11,137 nt of DNA from Methanobacteriota archaeon (GCA_002731395.1 PCBQ01000066.1:1-11137), one strand, 5' to 3'; positions 1-7,526 are shown, counted from the first letter of the stretch. Notes: generated from the sequence alone by a model not told the origin. Program-made: numbers and translations.

Positions 1-1
1 A

Positions 2-154
2 GACCTGACGCTTCCTACCGCCAACGCTGGCCATCCGTGGTGGACCATCGCAGCGCTCGGTGAATACCTGCTTGTGGGCGCTTTGTGGTGGGGCATCGCA
101 GCGCTCGAGGAGGATCTTGTCAACCCCAGCATTGCACAAAACGCTGAGCCATGA
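2..154 (+). CDS. C-terminal end of a membrane-associated protein, truncated by the window edge
   Basis: An open frame with no start inside the window runs from the left edge to a TGA at 152-154, giving 50 residues. Third codon positions are strongly G/C, as in the other genes here, which supports real coding. Residues 12-35 are hydrophobic and tryptophan-rich and would form one membrane helix or a re-entrant hairpin; the tail EEDLVNPSIAQNAEP is acidic and polar. The hydrophobic part is a tandem duplication: WWTIAALGE is followed 16 residues later by WWGIAALEE. I do not recognise the family from this tail. It points towards the minus-strand remnant at 237-428, so the two are convergent. Seen: frame, composition, duplication. 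Inferred: membrane location. Confidence 0.5.
   Translation, partial: DLTLPTANAGHPWWTIAALGEYLLVGALWWGIAALEEDLVNPSIAQNAEP
37..107 (+). repeat. In-frame 23-nt direct repeat, 48-nt period
   Basis: Positions 37-59 and 85-107 match at 21 of 23 bases; the last 14 bases (catcgcagcgctcg) are identical. The offset is exactly 48 nt (16 codons), so the repeat stays in frame and duplicates the motif WWxIAALxE in the truncated gene. It looks like a small tandem duplication inside a coding region rather than a mobile or regulatory repeat. Confidence 0.7.
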
Positions 155-236
155 GCACAAATTCAGAGCCAAATCTACGTGGAGGGTGTTGCGTTGGGTC
201 AATGTTCAGGGCTAAAATCCACTATGAGGACTGAAC

Positions 237-428
237 TCAACTGTAAGTAATCGTATGCTCGATTTCCATCATCCACAGTTCGTAGCCGTTGAAGCCGTCG
301 CGCGCCTCAAAGTACAGCCGTGATCCCATGGCTGTGATATCGTTCACATGCCCAGAATTGCTGCCGCTGTGGATGTCCGCTACCTGCCAAGTCGAGTCGT
401 TGGTTGTCTCATGCGCGTTATGGTCCAT
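237..428 (-). pseudogene. ELWxxDGT-repeat protein remnant (last repeat and C-terminus)
   Basis: The 63-residue frame matches one repeat of the ELWxxDGT family of large secreted or surface proteins. It reads TWQVADIHSGSNSG, then a G-x-x-LYFEARDG segment, then GYELW, ending in a short charged tail and TGA at 237-239. Family members carry many such ~45-residue repeats plus a signal peptide; here only one survives and there is no export signal. The ATG at 428 directly follows an in-frame TGA and has no Shine-Dalgarno-like sequence. Just upstream, another frame reads HEWT, resembling the preceding 'ELW' position, as if a small deletion had shifted the frame. I therefore read it as the decayed 3' end of a larger gene, downstream of mutY. 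A short expressed protein is possible but less likely. Confidence 0.6.
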
Positions 429-476
429 TCATGCGCCAACGGTCTTTCAGCTCCGCCAAGCACATGACAACCGTGT

Positions 477-1475
477 TCATCCCCCCTTGGCGAGGTTGAG
501 CACGCGTTCGTCGAGCGTGCTGATGGCTTTGCTTGCAGGGTCCACGCCATGTTCGGTCTGGCCCACCCACACTTCGATCTCAAGACGCCGATGGCTGAGC
601 AGGTGAACCACTTCCCCGACCTTCGTCCGCCGTTCGCACTCATGCGCGACCTCGGGACCGTTTGCGTCCAGATAGCGCGGACCCCACAAGCCGCCAAAAC
701 GTGCTTCCGTTGGGCGCTGGAACAGGCGTGGACGACCTTGCGCATCCACGTCGACCAAGGCAAGGACCCGTTCGGTGATCACGCGGCGTTTGGCGGGCGC
801 TGGAAAAGCGGTGGGCCCGTTGGTGTGGTCGCGTGCCATGCAGCCCTGTTGTACAGGGCAAGCAGAACACGTGGGGGCACGCGGCGTGCAGACGGTGGCG
901 CCGAGTTCCATCACGGCCTGATTCCACACGCTTGGGGCAACGTTCCTCTCATGGGCACCGTCCATCCATGCTTGGGCCAGGGACGTGACATCACCTGCCG
1001 TAGGTTGAACCGTCGCCGTCTGGCGCGCCACAACCCGACGGACGTTGCCGTCAACCACGGCCGCAGGCACCTCGTGTGCGATGGAGGCAACGGCAGCAGC
1101 GGTGTACGGACCGATGCCGGGCAGCCGCTGAAAATCCGCGACCGTGTCATCGGAGGTTGACGGCGAGGGCAGGGCGCCGTTCCAGGGACCTTCGGGGTCA
1201 CAGACCTCCACAGCAAGCGCGTGGAGGCGTCGCCCACGGGCATAGTAGCCTGCGCCTTGCCAGAGGTGCATCACCTCGTCGAGGTCTGCTTCGGCCATCG
1301 ACGTCACCGTTGGAAAGCGGTTGAGGATGCGACGCCAGTACCCAATGCCGCGTGCGACCTGAGTCTGTTGAAGCAGCACTTCCGAGAGCAGGATGGCCCA
1401 CGGATCTGACGTTGCACGCCACGGCAGATCGCGAGACTCGTTTGCGTACCAGCGAGCAAGCGCCTTGACGTTCAC
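477..1475 (-). CDS. mutY: Adenine DNA glycosylase MutY
   Basis: Base-excision-repair glycosylase that removes adenine mispaired with 8-oxoguanine. The protein is 332 residues from a GTG at 1475, near the usual ~350. The HhH-GPD domain carries the catalytic glutamate in LSEVLLQQTQV (Glu32), the helix-hairpin-helix LPGIGPYTAAA (118-128) and the catalytic aspartate in VVDGNVRRV (Asp142). The [4Fe-4S] loop is C-x6-C-x2-C-x5-C (Cys196, 203, 206, 212). A NUDIX-like C-terminal domain follows, with FGGLWG near 260 and a LLSHRRL segment (Ser294) at the place of the FSH loop that senses 8-oxoG. The frame is open further upstream, but that extension lies wholly inside etfD in another frame and precedes the conserved domain start. 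The GTG sits 5 nt after the etfD stop with GAGG just upstream, so mutY is probably cotranscribed with etfD. Confidence 0.95.
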   Translation of the reverse strand: MNVKALARWYANESRDLPWRATSDPWAILLSEVLLQQTQVARGIGYWRRILNRFPTVTSMAEADLDEVMHLWQGAGYYARGRRLHALAVEVCDPEGPWNGALPSPSTSDDTVADFQRLPGIGPYTAAAVASIAHEVPAAVVDGNVRRVVARQTATVQPTAGDVTSLAQAWMDGAHERNVAPSVWNQAVMELGATVCTPRAPTCSACPVQQGCMARDHTNGPTAFPAPAKRRVITERVLALVDVDAQGRPRLFQRPTEARFGGLWGPRYLDANGPEVAHECERRTKVGEVVHLLSHRRLEIEVWVGQTEHGVDPASKAISTLDERVLNLAKGG

Positions 1476-1480
1476 GGGCC

Positions 1481-3541
1481 TCAAGCCTCGGCTTCCTTGG
1501 GCGCTTCGGCGGCCGCCTTTTTCGCCTTGATGGCCGCGTCGTTCGCTTTGATTTGCGCCCACACCATCTCGGCCACGTCTTGGACCTGCATGTCGACATC
1601 GATGGCAGCAAGGCCGTCGGTGACCATCGTGGAACAGAAGGGACAACCCACAGCGACGGTGTCCGCGCCGGTCGCGGCCAACTCACGTGCCCGAATAACG
1701 TTCACGCGCTCGTGGTCATCGTCAACGATTTCCTCCATCCACATCTGTGCACCACCGGCGCCGCAACAGAAAGATTGCTCGCCAGTTCGTGCGGGCTCGG
1801 CGTCCACGCCGCCGATGATCTCGCGAGGTGCCTTGGTCACGCCTCCGATGCGACCGAGGTAACAGGGGTCGTGGTAAGTGACCTCACCGTCGTGCTTCGG
1901 TGCGGGGAGTTTTCCGTCGCGCTGGAGGGTGGAAATCAACTGGCTGTGGTGCAGCACCTCGATGTCCTCACCGCCGAATGCCTTGTACTCCTTACCGAGT
2001 GTGTGGAAGCAATGTGGGCATGACGAGACGATTTTCTTGACCCCAAGTTCCTCGAAGGTCGCGAGGTTGGTCTCGGCCAGCATCTGGAAGAGGTACTCGT
2101 TGCCGGCGCGTCGTGCAGGATCACCGTTGCAGGTTTCCATCATGCCGAGAATACCGACATCAAGACCGGCCTCCTTCATCACGGAAACCGTGTCACGGGC
2201 GACCTTTTTGTTGCGATCGTCAAACGACGCCGCGCAGCCTGCGAAGTAAATGTACTCGGCGGGTTCGGCCACCTTGACGTCGAGGCCTTCCGCCCAGTCG
2301 CCACGTTCGTGCGCGGGGATACCGTAGGGGTTGCCTTCATTCTCGATGTTCTCGATGGTGGACATCAGCGGAAGCACCACTTCCTCCACGGACTCGTTGA
2401 ATTCCATCCGCTCCATCATCAGGTGGCGACGTGCATCGGTAAGTTTCGGCACGTGGTCGATGTAGATTGGGCAAGCCTCCACACATGCGTGGCAGGTGGT
2501 GCACGCGAAGATGGCGTCCTCACCGATGCGTGCGATGAGGTCCTCCTCGGGCATACCGCCGGAGAGCAAAATCGGCGCGTGTTCGTTCGCGTAGTTGCGG
2601 ATGTCGTGAATGATTTGCATCGGGTTGAGGGCCTTCCCGGAAGCGTACGCCGGGCATGCATCCTGACAGCGAGCACATGACGTGCATGCCCATCCGTCAA
2701 TGAGGCTGCGCCAGGTCAAGTCGGTGTAGTTGACCGCGCCAAAGGATTCGAGGTCGAGGTCGTCGAGGCCGACCGCCGTGCCATCATCGTTGGTCGCCAT
2801 AGGAAGCATCGTGCCCATCGGTCGAAGGTCATGGAAGAAGACGTTGGGCAGCGCCATGACGAGGTGCATGTGCTTCGAAACCGGGATGAGGAAAAGGAAG
2901 GTGGAAATCGCCACCATGTGGGCCCAGTAGGCCAAGTTCACCACGCCTTGTGTCGGCGCCATCGCCTCTTGCACCCAGATGCCGATGAACTCCGACCCGG
3001 AGAGTTCCTCACCGGCTTCGACGACGTAAGAGGTTAGGGTAATGGTCATGATGAGCAGAAGAATGATGTTGCCTTCCAGCTGCGACTTTCCCTTCAGTTT
3101 CTCAGGCGTAAAGGCCACACGGCGCGTCAGGGCCGCGGTGCAGCCGAAGAAAGCCATCGTGTAGCCGACCTCGACCATCCCGTTCCACAACCATTTCAGT
3201 CCAAGCGGCTCGAGCAGCCCGTCCGAAAAGCGGTTGGCAGAGGCGAGATCGAACATGTCGGTGGAGAGCATCAGGAAACCCCAGAACATCAGCACGTGCA
3301 TGGTGCCTGCAACAGGATCAGCGAGGACTTTTTTCTGACCCAACCAGCCGGTGAGGACCTCCTTGAAACGAAGCCCCCATGAGTCAAAGCGATCCTCCGA
3401 TGCGCCCTTGAGCACCAGACGTGTCGCCTTTTGGACTTGGTAGAAGAAGAATCCAGATGCGGTGCCGAGCAACGCAACCAGAAGCACCCAACCGGGCAGG
3501 CCGGCGTAGGAATCGGCCAGTGGGTGAACGAAGTCGGACAT
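1481..3541 (-). CDS. etfD: EtfD/FadF-like ETF:quinone oxidoreductase (cytochrome b domain fused to HdrD-type Fe-S subunit)
   Basis: A 686-residue membrane Fe-S protein. The N-terminal NarI-like part has about five membrane helices (near 17-36, 77-98, 120-138, 156-176, 200-221) with histidines such as His82, His208 and His224/226 that could ligate heme. Two ferredoxin-type motifs CxxCxxCxxxCP follow (Cys286/289/292/296 and Cys347/350/353/357). Then come two CCG domains: Cys436, Cys471, CPHC at 508-511; and Cys560, CCGAGG at 592-597, CPFC at 633-636. The tail is Ala/Lys/Glu-rich. This architecture is that of FadF/EtfD, thought to pass electrons from electron-transfer flavoprotein to quinone during fatty-acid oxidation; the acyl-CoA synthetase in this window fits. 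The first CCG motif reads CNG. I chose ATG 3541, with GGTGG 5 nt upstream; the 49-codon extension would overlap the divergent mevalonate kinase. A different HdrD-like dehydrogenase is the alternative. Confidence 0.85.
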   Translation of the reverse strand: MSDFVHPLADSYAGLPGWVLLVALLGTASGFFFYQVQKATRLVLKGASEDRFDSWGLRFKEVLTGWLGQKKVLADPVAGTMHVLMFWGFLMLSTDMFDLASANRFSDGLLEPLGLKWLWNGMVEVGYTMAFFGCTAALTRRVAFTPEKLKGKSQLEGNIILLLIMTITLTSYVVEAGEELSGSEFIGIWVQEAMAPTQGVVNLAYWAHMVAISTFLFLIPVSKHMHLVMALPNVFFHDLRPMGTMLPMATNDDGTAVGLDDLDLESFGAVNYTDLTWRSLIDGWACTSCARCQDACPAYASGKALNPMQIIHDIRNYANEHAPILLSGGMPEEDLIARIGEDAIFACTTCHACVEACPIYIDHVPKLTDARRHLMMERMEFNESVEEVVLPLMSTIENIENEGNPYGIPAHERGDWAEGLDVKVAEPAEYIYFAGCAASFDDRNKKVARDTVSVMKEAGLDVGILGMMETCNGDPARRAGNEYLFQMLAETNLATFEELGVKKIVSSCPHCFHTLGKEYKAFGGEDIEVLHHSQLISTLQRDGKLPAPKHDGEVTYHDPCYLGRIGGVTKAPREIIGGVDAEPARTGEQSFCCGAGGAQMWMEEIVDDDHERVNVIRARELAATGADTVAVGCPFCSTMVTDGLAAIDVDMQVQDVAEMVWAQIKANDAAIKAKKAAAEAPKEAEA

Positions 3542-3656
3542 GACGACCACCCGGGCGGAAACCTCGGTTCGTACGATGCGGGCCTGACCCTTCAATGCAC
3601 CGTCAGTCACCACGAAGAAGGGAAACGGCTTGAAGCGGAACCGTCCACCCCGGAGC
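3542..3656. promoter_or_regulatory. Divergent intergenic region between etfD and mevalonate kinase
   Basis: These 115 bases separate two divergent start codons and must hold the promoters of both transcription units. The stretch is GC-rich, and I see no convincing archaeal TATA box/BRE pair, no clear inverted repeat and no small gene. A GGTGG (complement of 3547-3551) is a plausible ribosome binding site for etfD. The plus-strand start is less clear: GGAG and GAGG lie only 1-2 nt from the candidate ATGs at 3657 and 3669. Confidence 0.5.
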
Positions 3657-4799
3657 ATGGACGAGGTCATGGCCAGCGCGCCGGGCAAAGTCGTCCTGTT
3701 TGGTGAACACGCCGTGGTCTACGGACATCCAGCGATTTCAACATCCATTTCGCAACGCACCACGGTGACCCTTCGTCCCATAGAAGAGCGCGGCGTTCAC
3801 CTCAACCGAGTAAAGATCAATCCTGCCCGTCACCCCCACTTGGCGTACCTCGTGGGCCGGTTGTGGAACGGATCAATGACCACAGGTGTGGACATGAGCG
3901 TGCAGAGCGACGTGCCCCGAGGAGCAGGCCTTGGATCCTCTGCTGCCTTTGCCGTTGCTTCGGCCACGGCCCTTCGGGCCGCTTCTGGACGATGGGTCGA
4001 TGCGGACAATGGAGCATGGCACGAGGGATATGCCTCAGACGGCTCCGAGGTCGAGTTGTTCAGAGGCGAAGAGCGCGTGCATCAGCGGACGGACACAAGC
4101 GCTCGCGTCTACGGTCAGGCAGCGGTTTCCGCTGAAGAGGCCTCCTTGCTCGGCCACGTTGCTGAAGCACTCTCGCAAGAGGGGCGGGCTAGCCCAATGG
4201 ACACGATGACCTCAGCCTTTGGCGGACTTGTGATGCTGTCCAACCGTGTTGAGGATGCGTCCACATGGGTCATGAAACGCACCATGCCGATGGGCGATGA
4301 ACAACGAACGTGGGACTTGCATCACCTTGGCGGTCTGCATCTTGAGGACGGGCTGAGCCTCGTGGTTGGTCACACCGGCATCAACGCGCCAACCACGCAG
4401 ATGGTCGCTGGCGTTGCTTCGCGACGGGTCAGCGACCCCGGCATCGACGAGGCCATGCAGGCCATCGCTGGGCTGGTCCATCGCGGCCTTGATGCCCTGA
4501 AGAGTGGTGATTCGGAAACCTTAGGCCGAACGATGACCGAGAATCATCTGCTTCTGCGTCGCATCGGAGTGTCACATCCAAAGCTGGAAGCCTTGGTCTC
4601 AGCGGCCTTGCCGACCGCGCTCGGGGCGAAGTTGACAGGAGCGGGTGGTGGAGGTTGTATGATCGCCCTGACCCGCGACTCCAAGGCCACCAGCGAAGCC
4701 ATTGAACTGGCCGGGGGAAGGACTTGGATCACCGAGTTAGGCACGCCAGGTGCACACCTCGAAGCCTGGCCTGAGGGTGGGTTTGTGCACCGTATTTGA
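3657..4799 (+). CDS. mvk: Mevalonate kinase (GHMP kinase family)
   Basis: Cytosolic kinase that makes 5-phosphomevalonate from mevalonate and ATP, feeding the isoprenoids of archaeal membrane lipids. All three GHMP motifs are present in the 380 residues: SAPGKVVLFGEHAVVYG (7-23), PRGAGLGSSAAFA (87-99) and KLTGAGGGGCM (325-335). The aspartate in SPMDTMTSAFGG (Asp182) is the likely catalytic base. The segment ENHLLLRRIGVSHPKLEALV (295-314) is typical of mevalonate kinase and argues against homoserine or phosphomevalonate kinase. Between the ATP loop and Asp182 there are about 85 residues, roughly 40 more than I expect for archaeal enzymes; the extra part (about 112-160) is hydrophilic and charged. 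The start is ATG 3657 or ATG 3669, and a TTG at 3630 is also in frame. The gene is monocistronic here, divergent from etfD and ending 1 nt from the fadD stop. Confidence 0.9.
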   Translation: MDEVMASAPGKVVLFGEHAVVYGHPAISTSISQRTTVTLRPIEERGVHLNRVKINPARHPHLAYLVGRLWNGSMTTGVDMSVQSDVPRGAGLGSSAAFAVASATALRAASGRWVDADNGAWHEGYASDGSEVELFRGEERVHQRTDTSARVYGQAAVSAEEASLLGHVAEALSQEGRASPMDTMTSAFGGLVMLSNRVEDASTWVMKRTMPMGDEQRTWDLHHLGGLHLEDGLSLVVGHTGINAPTTQMVAGVASRRVSDPGIDEAMQAIAGLVHRGLDALKSGDSETLGRTMTENHLLLRRIGVSHPKLEALVSAALPTALGAKLTGAGGGGCMIALTRDSKATSEAIELAGGRTWITELGTPGAHLEAWPEGGFVHRI

Positions 4800-4800
4800 A

Positions 4801-6741
4801 TCAGTCCAGCGCCGCAATGGCCGCTTCGTGACGGGTCAGCAGGTTACGCAACTTGACCTTCATCGTTGGCGTCATCAGGCCGTTGTCGGTCGTCCACTCG
4901 TCGTGGTCGAGGATGATGTCGCGAGGGATTTCGTAGCCCTTCCAATTGCTGTCGGTCTTGGCGTGGGCGGCCACACGGTTGAGCATCCACTCGCCGACGG
5001 CGGGGTCAGCACAAACCGCCGCGTCATCACCAGAAGTCGGGATGCCCGCATCGTTGAGCTCCTTGCGCAGGGCCTCCATGTTGGGGTGCACAATGAGGAA
5101 CGTGTTCCGGCGGTTGCGGCCGTCCAATGCGGCTTGCTCGATCACCGCGTCCAGCTTCAGGTTCTCCTCGAGCGGAGCAGGGGAGACGTACTTGCCGTTT
5201 TCCAACTTGAACTGGCTCTTCACGCGACCGGTGATGGTCAGGTAGCCGTCCTTGGACAACTTCCCGAGGTCACCGGTGCGGAACGTACCGGGCTCCATGA
5301 TGACCTTCGCGGTCTCTTCCGGCTTGTTCCAGTAGCCCTGCATGACGTTGGGGCCGGTCACGATGATTTCGCCCTCGTCGGGGCGGTCGGGATCGTCCCA
5401 GGCCGAGGTGTCGATGGTCACATCGATGCCGTTGAGGACCTTGCCGACCGAATTCAAGCGTGACTCACCGTAGCCCATCCATCCGTTCGCGGACACCATC
5501 GGGGAGGTCTCGGAGAGGCCGTAGCCTTCGAAGCAAGAGATGCCAACCATCTGGATGAACTTGGCCACGTCAGGCGAGAGAGCCGACGCACCGGAGATAG
5601 CGAAGCGCAGGTTGCCACCGAAGCGGTCGCGGACCTTGCCCCAAATGAGGCTGTCAAAGCGCTTGTCCCAGAAGGTCGTGGGCTCCACGGCATCACAAAC
5701 CACACCGGCCTTGGCGATGCGCTTTGCGGCGTGCTTGCGGGCCTTGCCGGCAAGGAATCGCTTAACACCGCTCGAATCGAGTTGCGCGTTCACGCGGTCG
5801 TAGAAGCGGTTCCACACGCGAGGCACAGCGCACATGACGGCGGGCTTGATTTCGGTCAATTCGTCCGCAATGCGTGTCAAATCAGAGATGAGGTTGACGT
5901 GAACACCGCTTCGAATCATGTAGAACAGGTCAACGGTCGAACCGAAGACGTGTGCCCATGGCAGGAAGGACGCCGATTTGTCTCCGATGTAGATTGGGAA
6001 GACGCTCTGCACGCTGAGGATGTTGGACAAAATGTTCCAGTTCGTCAGCATGACACCCTTCGGGTTCCCGGTGGTCCCGGAGGTGTAGATGAGTGTGGCG
6101 AGGGCCATGGGGTCGTCGGCGGGCTCGCCAAGGGCGTCCGCGGCGCGACCGGCTTGAACAAAGTCCGACCACTTCACCACATCGATGCCCTCAGGCGGCA
6201 TCTCGTTGGCTCCGTCCTCACCAAGGAGGACAATGCCGTTGGCCGGCCACGCCGAAGCGTCGTCAGGCATGGATTCCACAAGCTTGTCGAGCACGGCCGT
6301 GTTGGCCACCACGACCATGGAAGGGGTCGAGTCTCCGAGGATGTAGGCCCATTCTTTGCCGTGTTGTTGGGTGTACATCGCGGTGTACAGTGCGCCCACA
6401 GCGTTGGCAGCAACGGCCGTCGCGGCCCACTCGACCGAGTTGTCGACGATCAGGGCAATGCGGTCGCCTGCGACGACCCCGCGCGAAATCATGCCGCTGG
6501 CCACAGCATCAACAAGACCGGCGAATTCGCCGTACGAGAGGTGGCTGCGAGGCATGCCCTCAGCTGGTATGTAGCCAAAGAGCGGTTGGTCAGAAAAGCG
6601 CTCCACGCTCGTCTTCATCATCCGATAAAGGGTACGTGGGTCGTCGCCCTCGGGTTTCTCCCATTGTCGGTCGTTCGGTTGTCGCTCCCACGCACGCTGG
6701 TGCTCGGCCATATTTCTTCGACACGGATAACGACCTTTCAA
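4801..6741 (-). CDS. fadD: Long-chain fatty acyl-CoA synthetase (AMP-forming)
   Basis: ANL-superfamily enzyme that activates fatty acids to acyl-CoA through an acyl-adenylate. From the TTG at 6741 it has 646 residues, close to the ~600-residue FadD15/bubblegum-type synthetases. The motifs are in order: AMP-binding loop YTSGTTGNPKG (219-229), GYGLSETSP (406-414), FRTGDLG with Asp491, the hinge region GRVKSQFKLENGKYVSP (505-521), and TPTMKVK near the C-terminus, where Lys628 would be the catalytic lysine. No signal peptide or membrane segment is seen. The TTG overlaps the upstream stop as TTGA and has GAGGAG 5 nt upstream, so coupled translation is likely. ATG 6711 (636 residues) is the alternative but lacks a good ribosome binding site. 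It is the third gene of the minus-strand operon. With etfD it suggests fatty-acid oxidation; a role in lipid synthesis cannot be excluded. Confidence 0.92.
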   Translation of the reverse strand: MKGRYPCRRNMAEHQRAWERQPNDRQWEKPEGDDPRTLYRMMKTSVERFSDQPLFGYIPAEGMPRSHLSYGEFAGLVDAVASGMISRGVVAGDRIALIVDNSVEWAATAVAANAVGALYTAMYTQQHGKEWAYILGDSTPSMVVVANTAVLDKLVESMPDDASAWPANGIVLLGEDGANEMPPEGIDVVKWSDFVQAGRAADALGEPADDPMALATLIYTSGTTGNPKGVMLTNWNILSNILSVQSVFPIYIGDKSASFLPWAHVFGSTVDLFYMIRSGVHVNLISDLTRIADELTEIKPAVMCAVPRVWNRFYDRVNAQLDSSGVKRFLAGKARKHAAKRIAKAGVVCDAVEPTTFWDKRFDSLIWGKVRDRFGGNLRFAISGASALSPDVAKFIQMVGISCFEGYGLSETSPMVSANGWMGYGESRLNSVGKVLNGIDVTIDTSAWDDPDRPDEGEIIVTGPNVMQGYWNKPEETAKVIMEPGTFRTGDLGKLSKDGYLTITGRVKSQFKLENGKYVSPAPLEENLKLDAVIEQAALDGRNRRNTFLIVHPNMEALRKELNDAGIPTSGDDAAVCADPAVGEWMLNRVAAHAKTDSNWKGYEIPRDIILDHDEWTTDNGLMTPTMKVKLRNLLTRHEAAIAALD

Positions 6742-7526
6742 TCCATCTCCTCACCACGGAGAAGCACGTCTCGCACTTGCGCACGCCAGTCGGCTCCTCC
6801 GTTCCTGTTGGCGAGGGGAGAAGCCGGACTTGGATGCCAGCATGAGGCGAGACGAAGGCGGCGCCCTGACGGGCTGGTCCCGGTTCCCTCAGAGCCGCTC
6901 AACGCTCGCTTTGCGCGGTCTGATGCGTAAGCCCCAACCCCGACGATGCGCGTGGTGCCGAGTACGTCAACAACTTCCCGAAGGTGGTCGTCGCACGCCG
7001 CGTACAAGGGTGCAACGACGGCCGCAGGGAGTTTGTCGGGCGTAACGTTCGCCCCACGTTCGTTGAGCAGAAGCAGCGGGCAGTGGTTGACAAGGAAGAC
7101 CTGCTCCAAGGCGGATTGCGGTGAACCGTAGACCTCGAAGAGCAAGGACCAAATGCGCTGTCCACTGACCTCCTGGCGTTCCTGGGACAAACCAACAATC
7201 GGTCGCTTTGGGTGTGCTCCTTTCGGCGTTGGAAGCGGAAGGTCGGGCAGCGCAAGCTCCCCTCGAACGATGCCCGTGGCTCCAAAGGGCACACCGCTCT
7301 GGGCCATACCCCAAGGACCGGGGTTCATGCCAAGCAGCAGCGTGGTGGCGCCATGACCGCCCCACGTGCGAATCCATGCTTCGTGCAGGGGCCACGCGTA
7401 GTCCAACGTGTTCGTGGCGTGTGCAACGCCCCCCTGTCCAATCAGGCTTGAGAGGAGATTGTCACAGCGGTCTGAGAGCCGACGAGCTGCATCGAGCAAC
7501 CCGTTCACGATGATTTGGCTGGCCAA
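6738..7526 (-). CDS. SMUG1-type uracil-DNA glycosylase
   Basis: A 262-residue protein closely resembling single-strand-selective monofunctional uracil-DNA glycosylase, which excises uracil, 5-hydroxymethyluracil and related oxidised pyrimidines. Motif 1 is GMNPGPWGMAQSGVPFG (66-82), with Asn68 in the catalytic position. HPKRPIVGLSQERQEVSGQR (105-124) and VNHCPLLLLN (146-155, Asn147 in the uracil-recognition position) match SMUG1. Motif 2 is HPSPASPLAN (231-240) with His231. The Asn in motif 1 and the HPSP motif separate it from classical UNG (Asp, HPSPLS) and from the Fe-S family 4/5 enzymes, which need cysteines that are absent here. The start is a TTG at 7526, 2 nt after the upstream gene's stop, with AAGGGAGG 7 nt upstream. 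SMUG1 is known mainly from animals and some bacteria, so this context is notable. Cotranscribed with the radical SAM gene and fadD. Confidence 0.92.
   Translation of the reverse strand: MASQIIVNGLLDAARRLSDRCDNLLSSLIGQGGVAHATNTLDYAWPLHEAWIRTWGGHGATTLLLGMNPGPWGMAQSGVPFGATGIVRGELALPDLPLPTPKGAHPKRPIVGLSQERQEVSGQRIWSLLFEVYGSPQSALEQVFLVNHCPLLLLNERGANVTPDKLPAAVVAPLYAACDDHLREVVDVLGTTRIVGVGAYASDRAKRALSGSEGTGTSPSGRRLRLASCWHPSPASPLANRNGGADWRAQVRDVLLRGEEMD
6747..6752 (-). promoter_or_regulatory. Ribosome binding site deciding the TTG start of fadD
   Basis: On the minus strand GAGGAG lies within the last codons of the glycosylase gene, 5 nt before the TTG at 6741. This TTG shares bases with the glycosylase stop (TTGA). 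The combination favours coupled initiation there over ATG 6711, which has only weak purine-rich sequence upstream. Confidence 0.55.

Noticed and set aside
155..236. Possible small gene or terminator between the truncated gene and the ELWxxDGT remnant
   Set aside because: No frame with a start and coding-like composition, no T-rich tract following a hairpin and no clear inverted repeat were seen.
1476..1646. A 57-codon upstream extension of mutY
   Set aside because: It lies inside the etfD coding sequence in another frame and encodes basic, low-complexity sequence before the conserved MutY N-terminus.
3542..3688. A 49-residue N-terminal extension of the etfD product
   Set aside because: It would overlap the divergent mevalonate kinase start, is not like an N-terminal targeting region, and the ATG at 3541 has a ribosome binding site.
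5731..6930. A 399-residue plus-strand frame antisense to fadD
   Set aside because: Its translation is rich in Val/Gly/His/Arg as expected for the antisense of a GC-rich gene, and it has no motifs; fadD is certain here.
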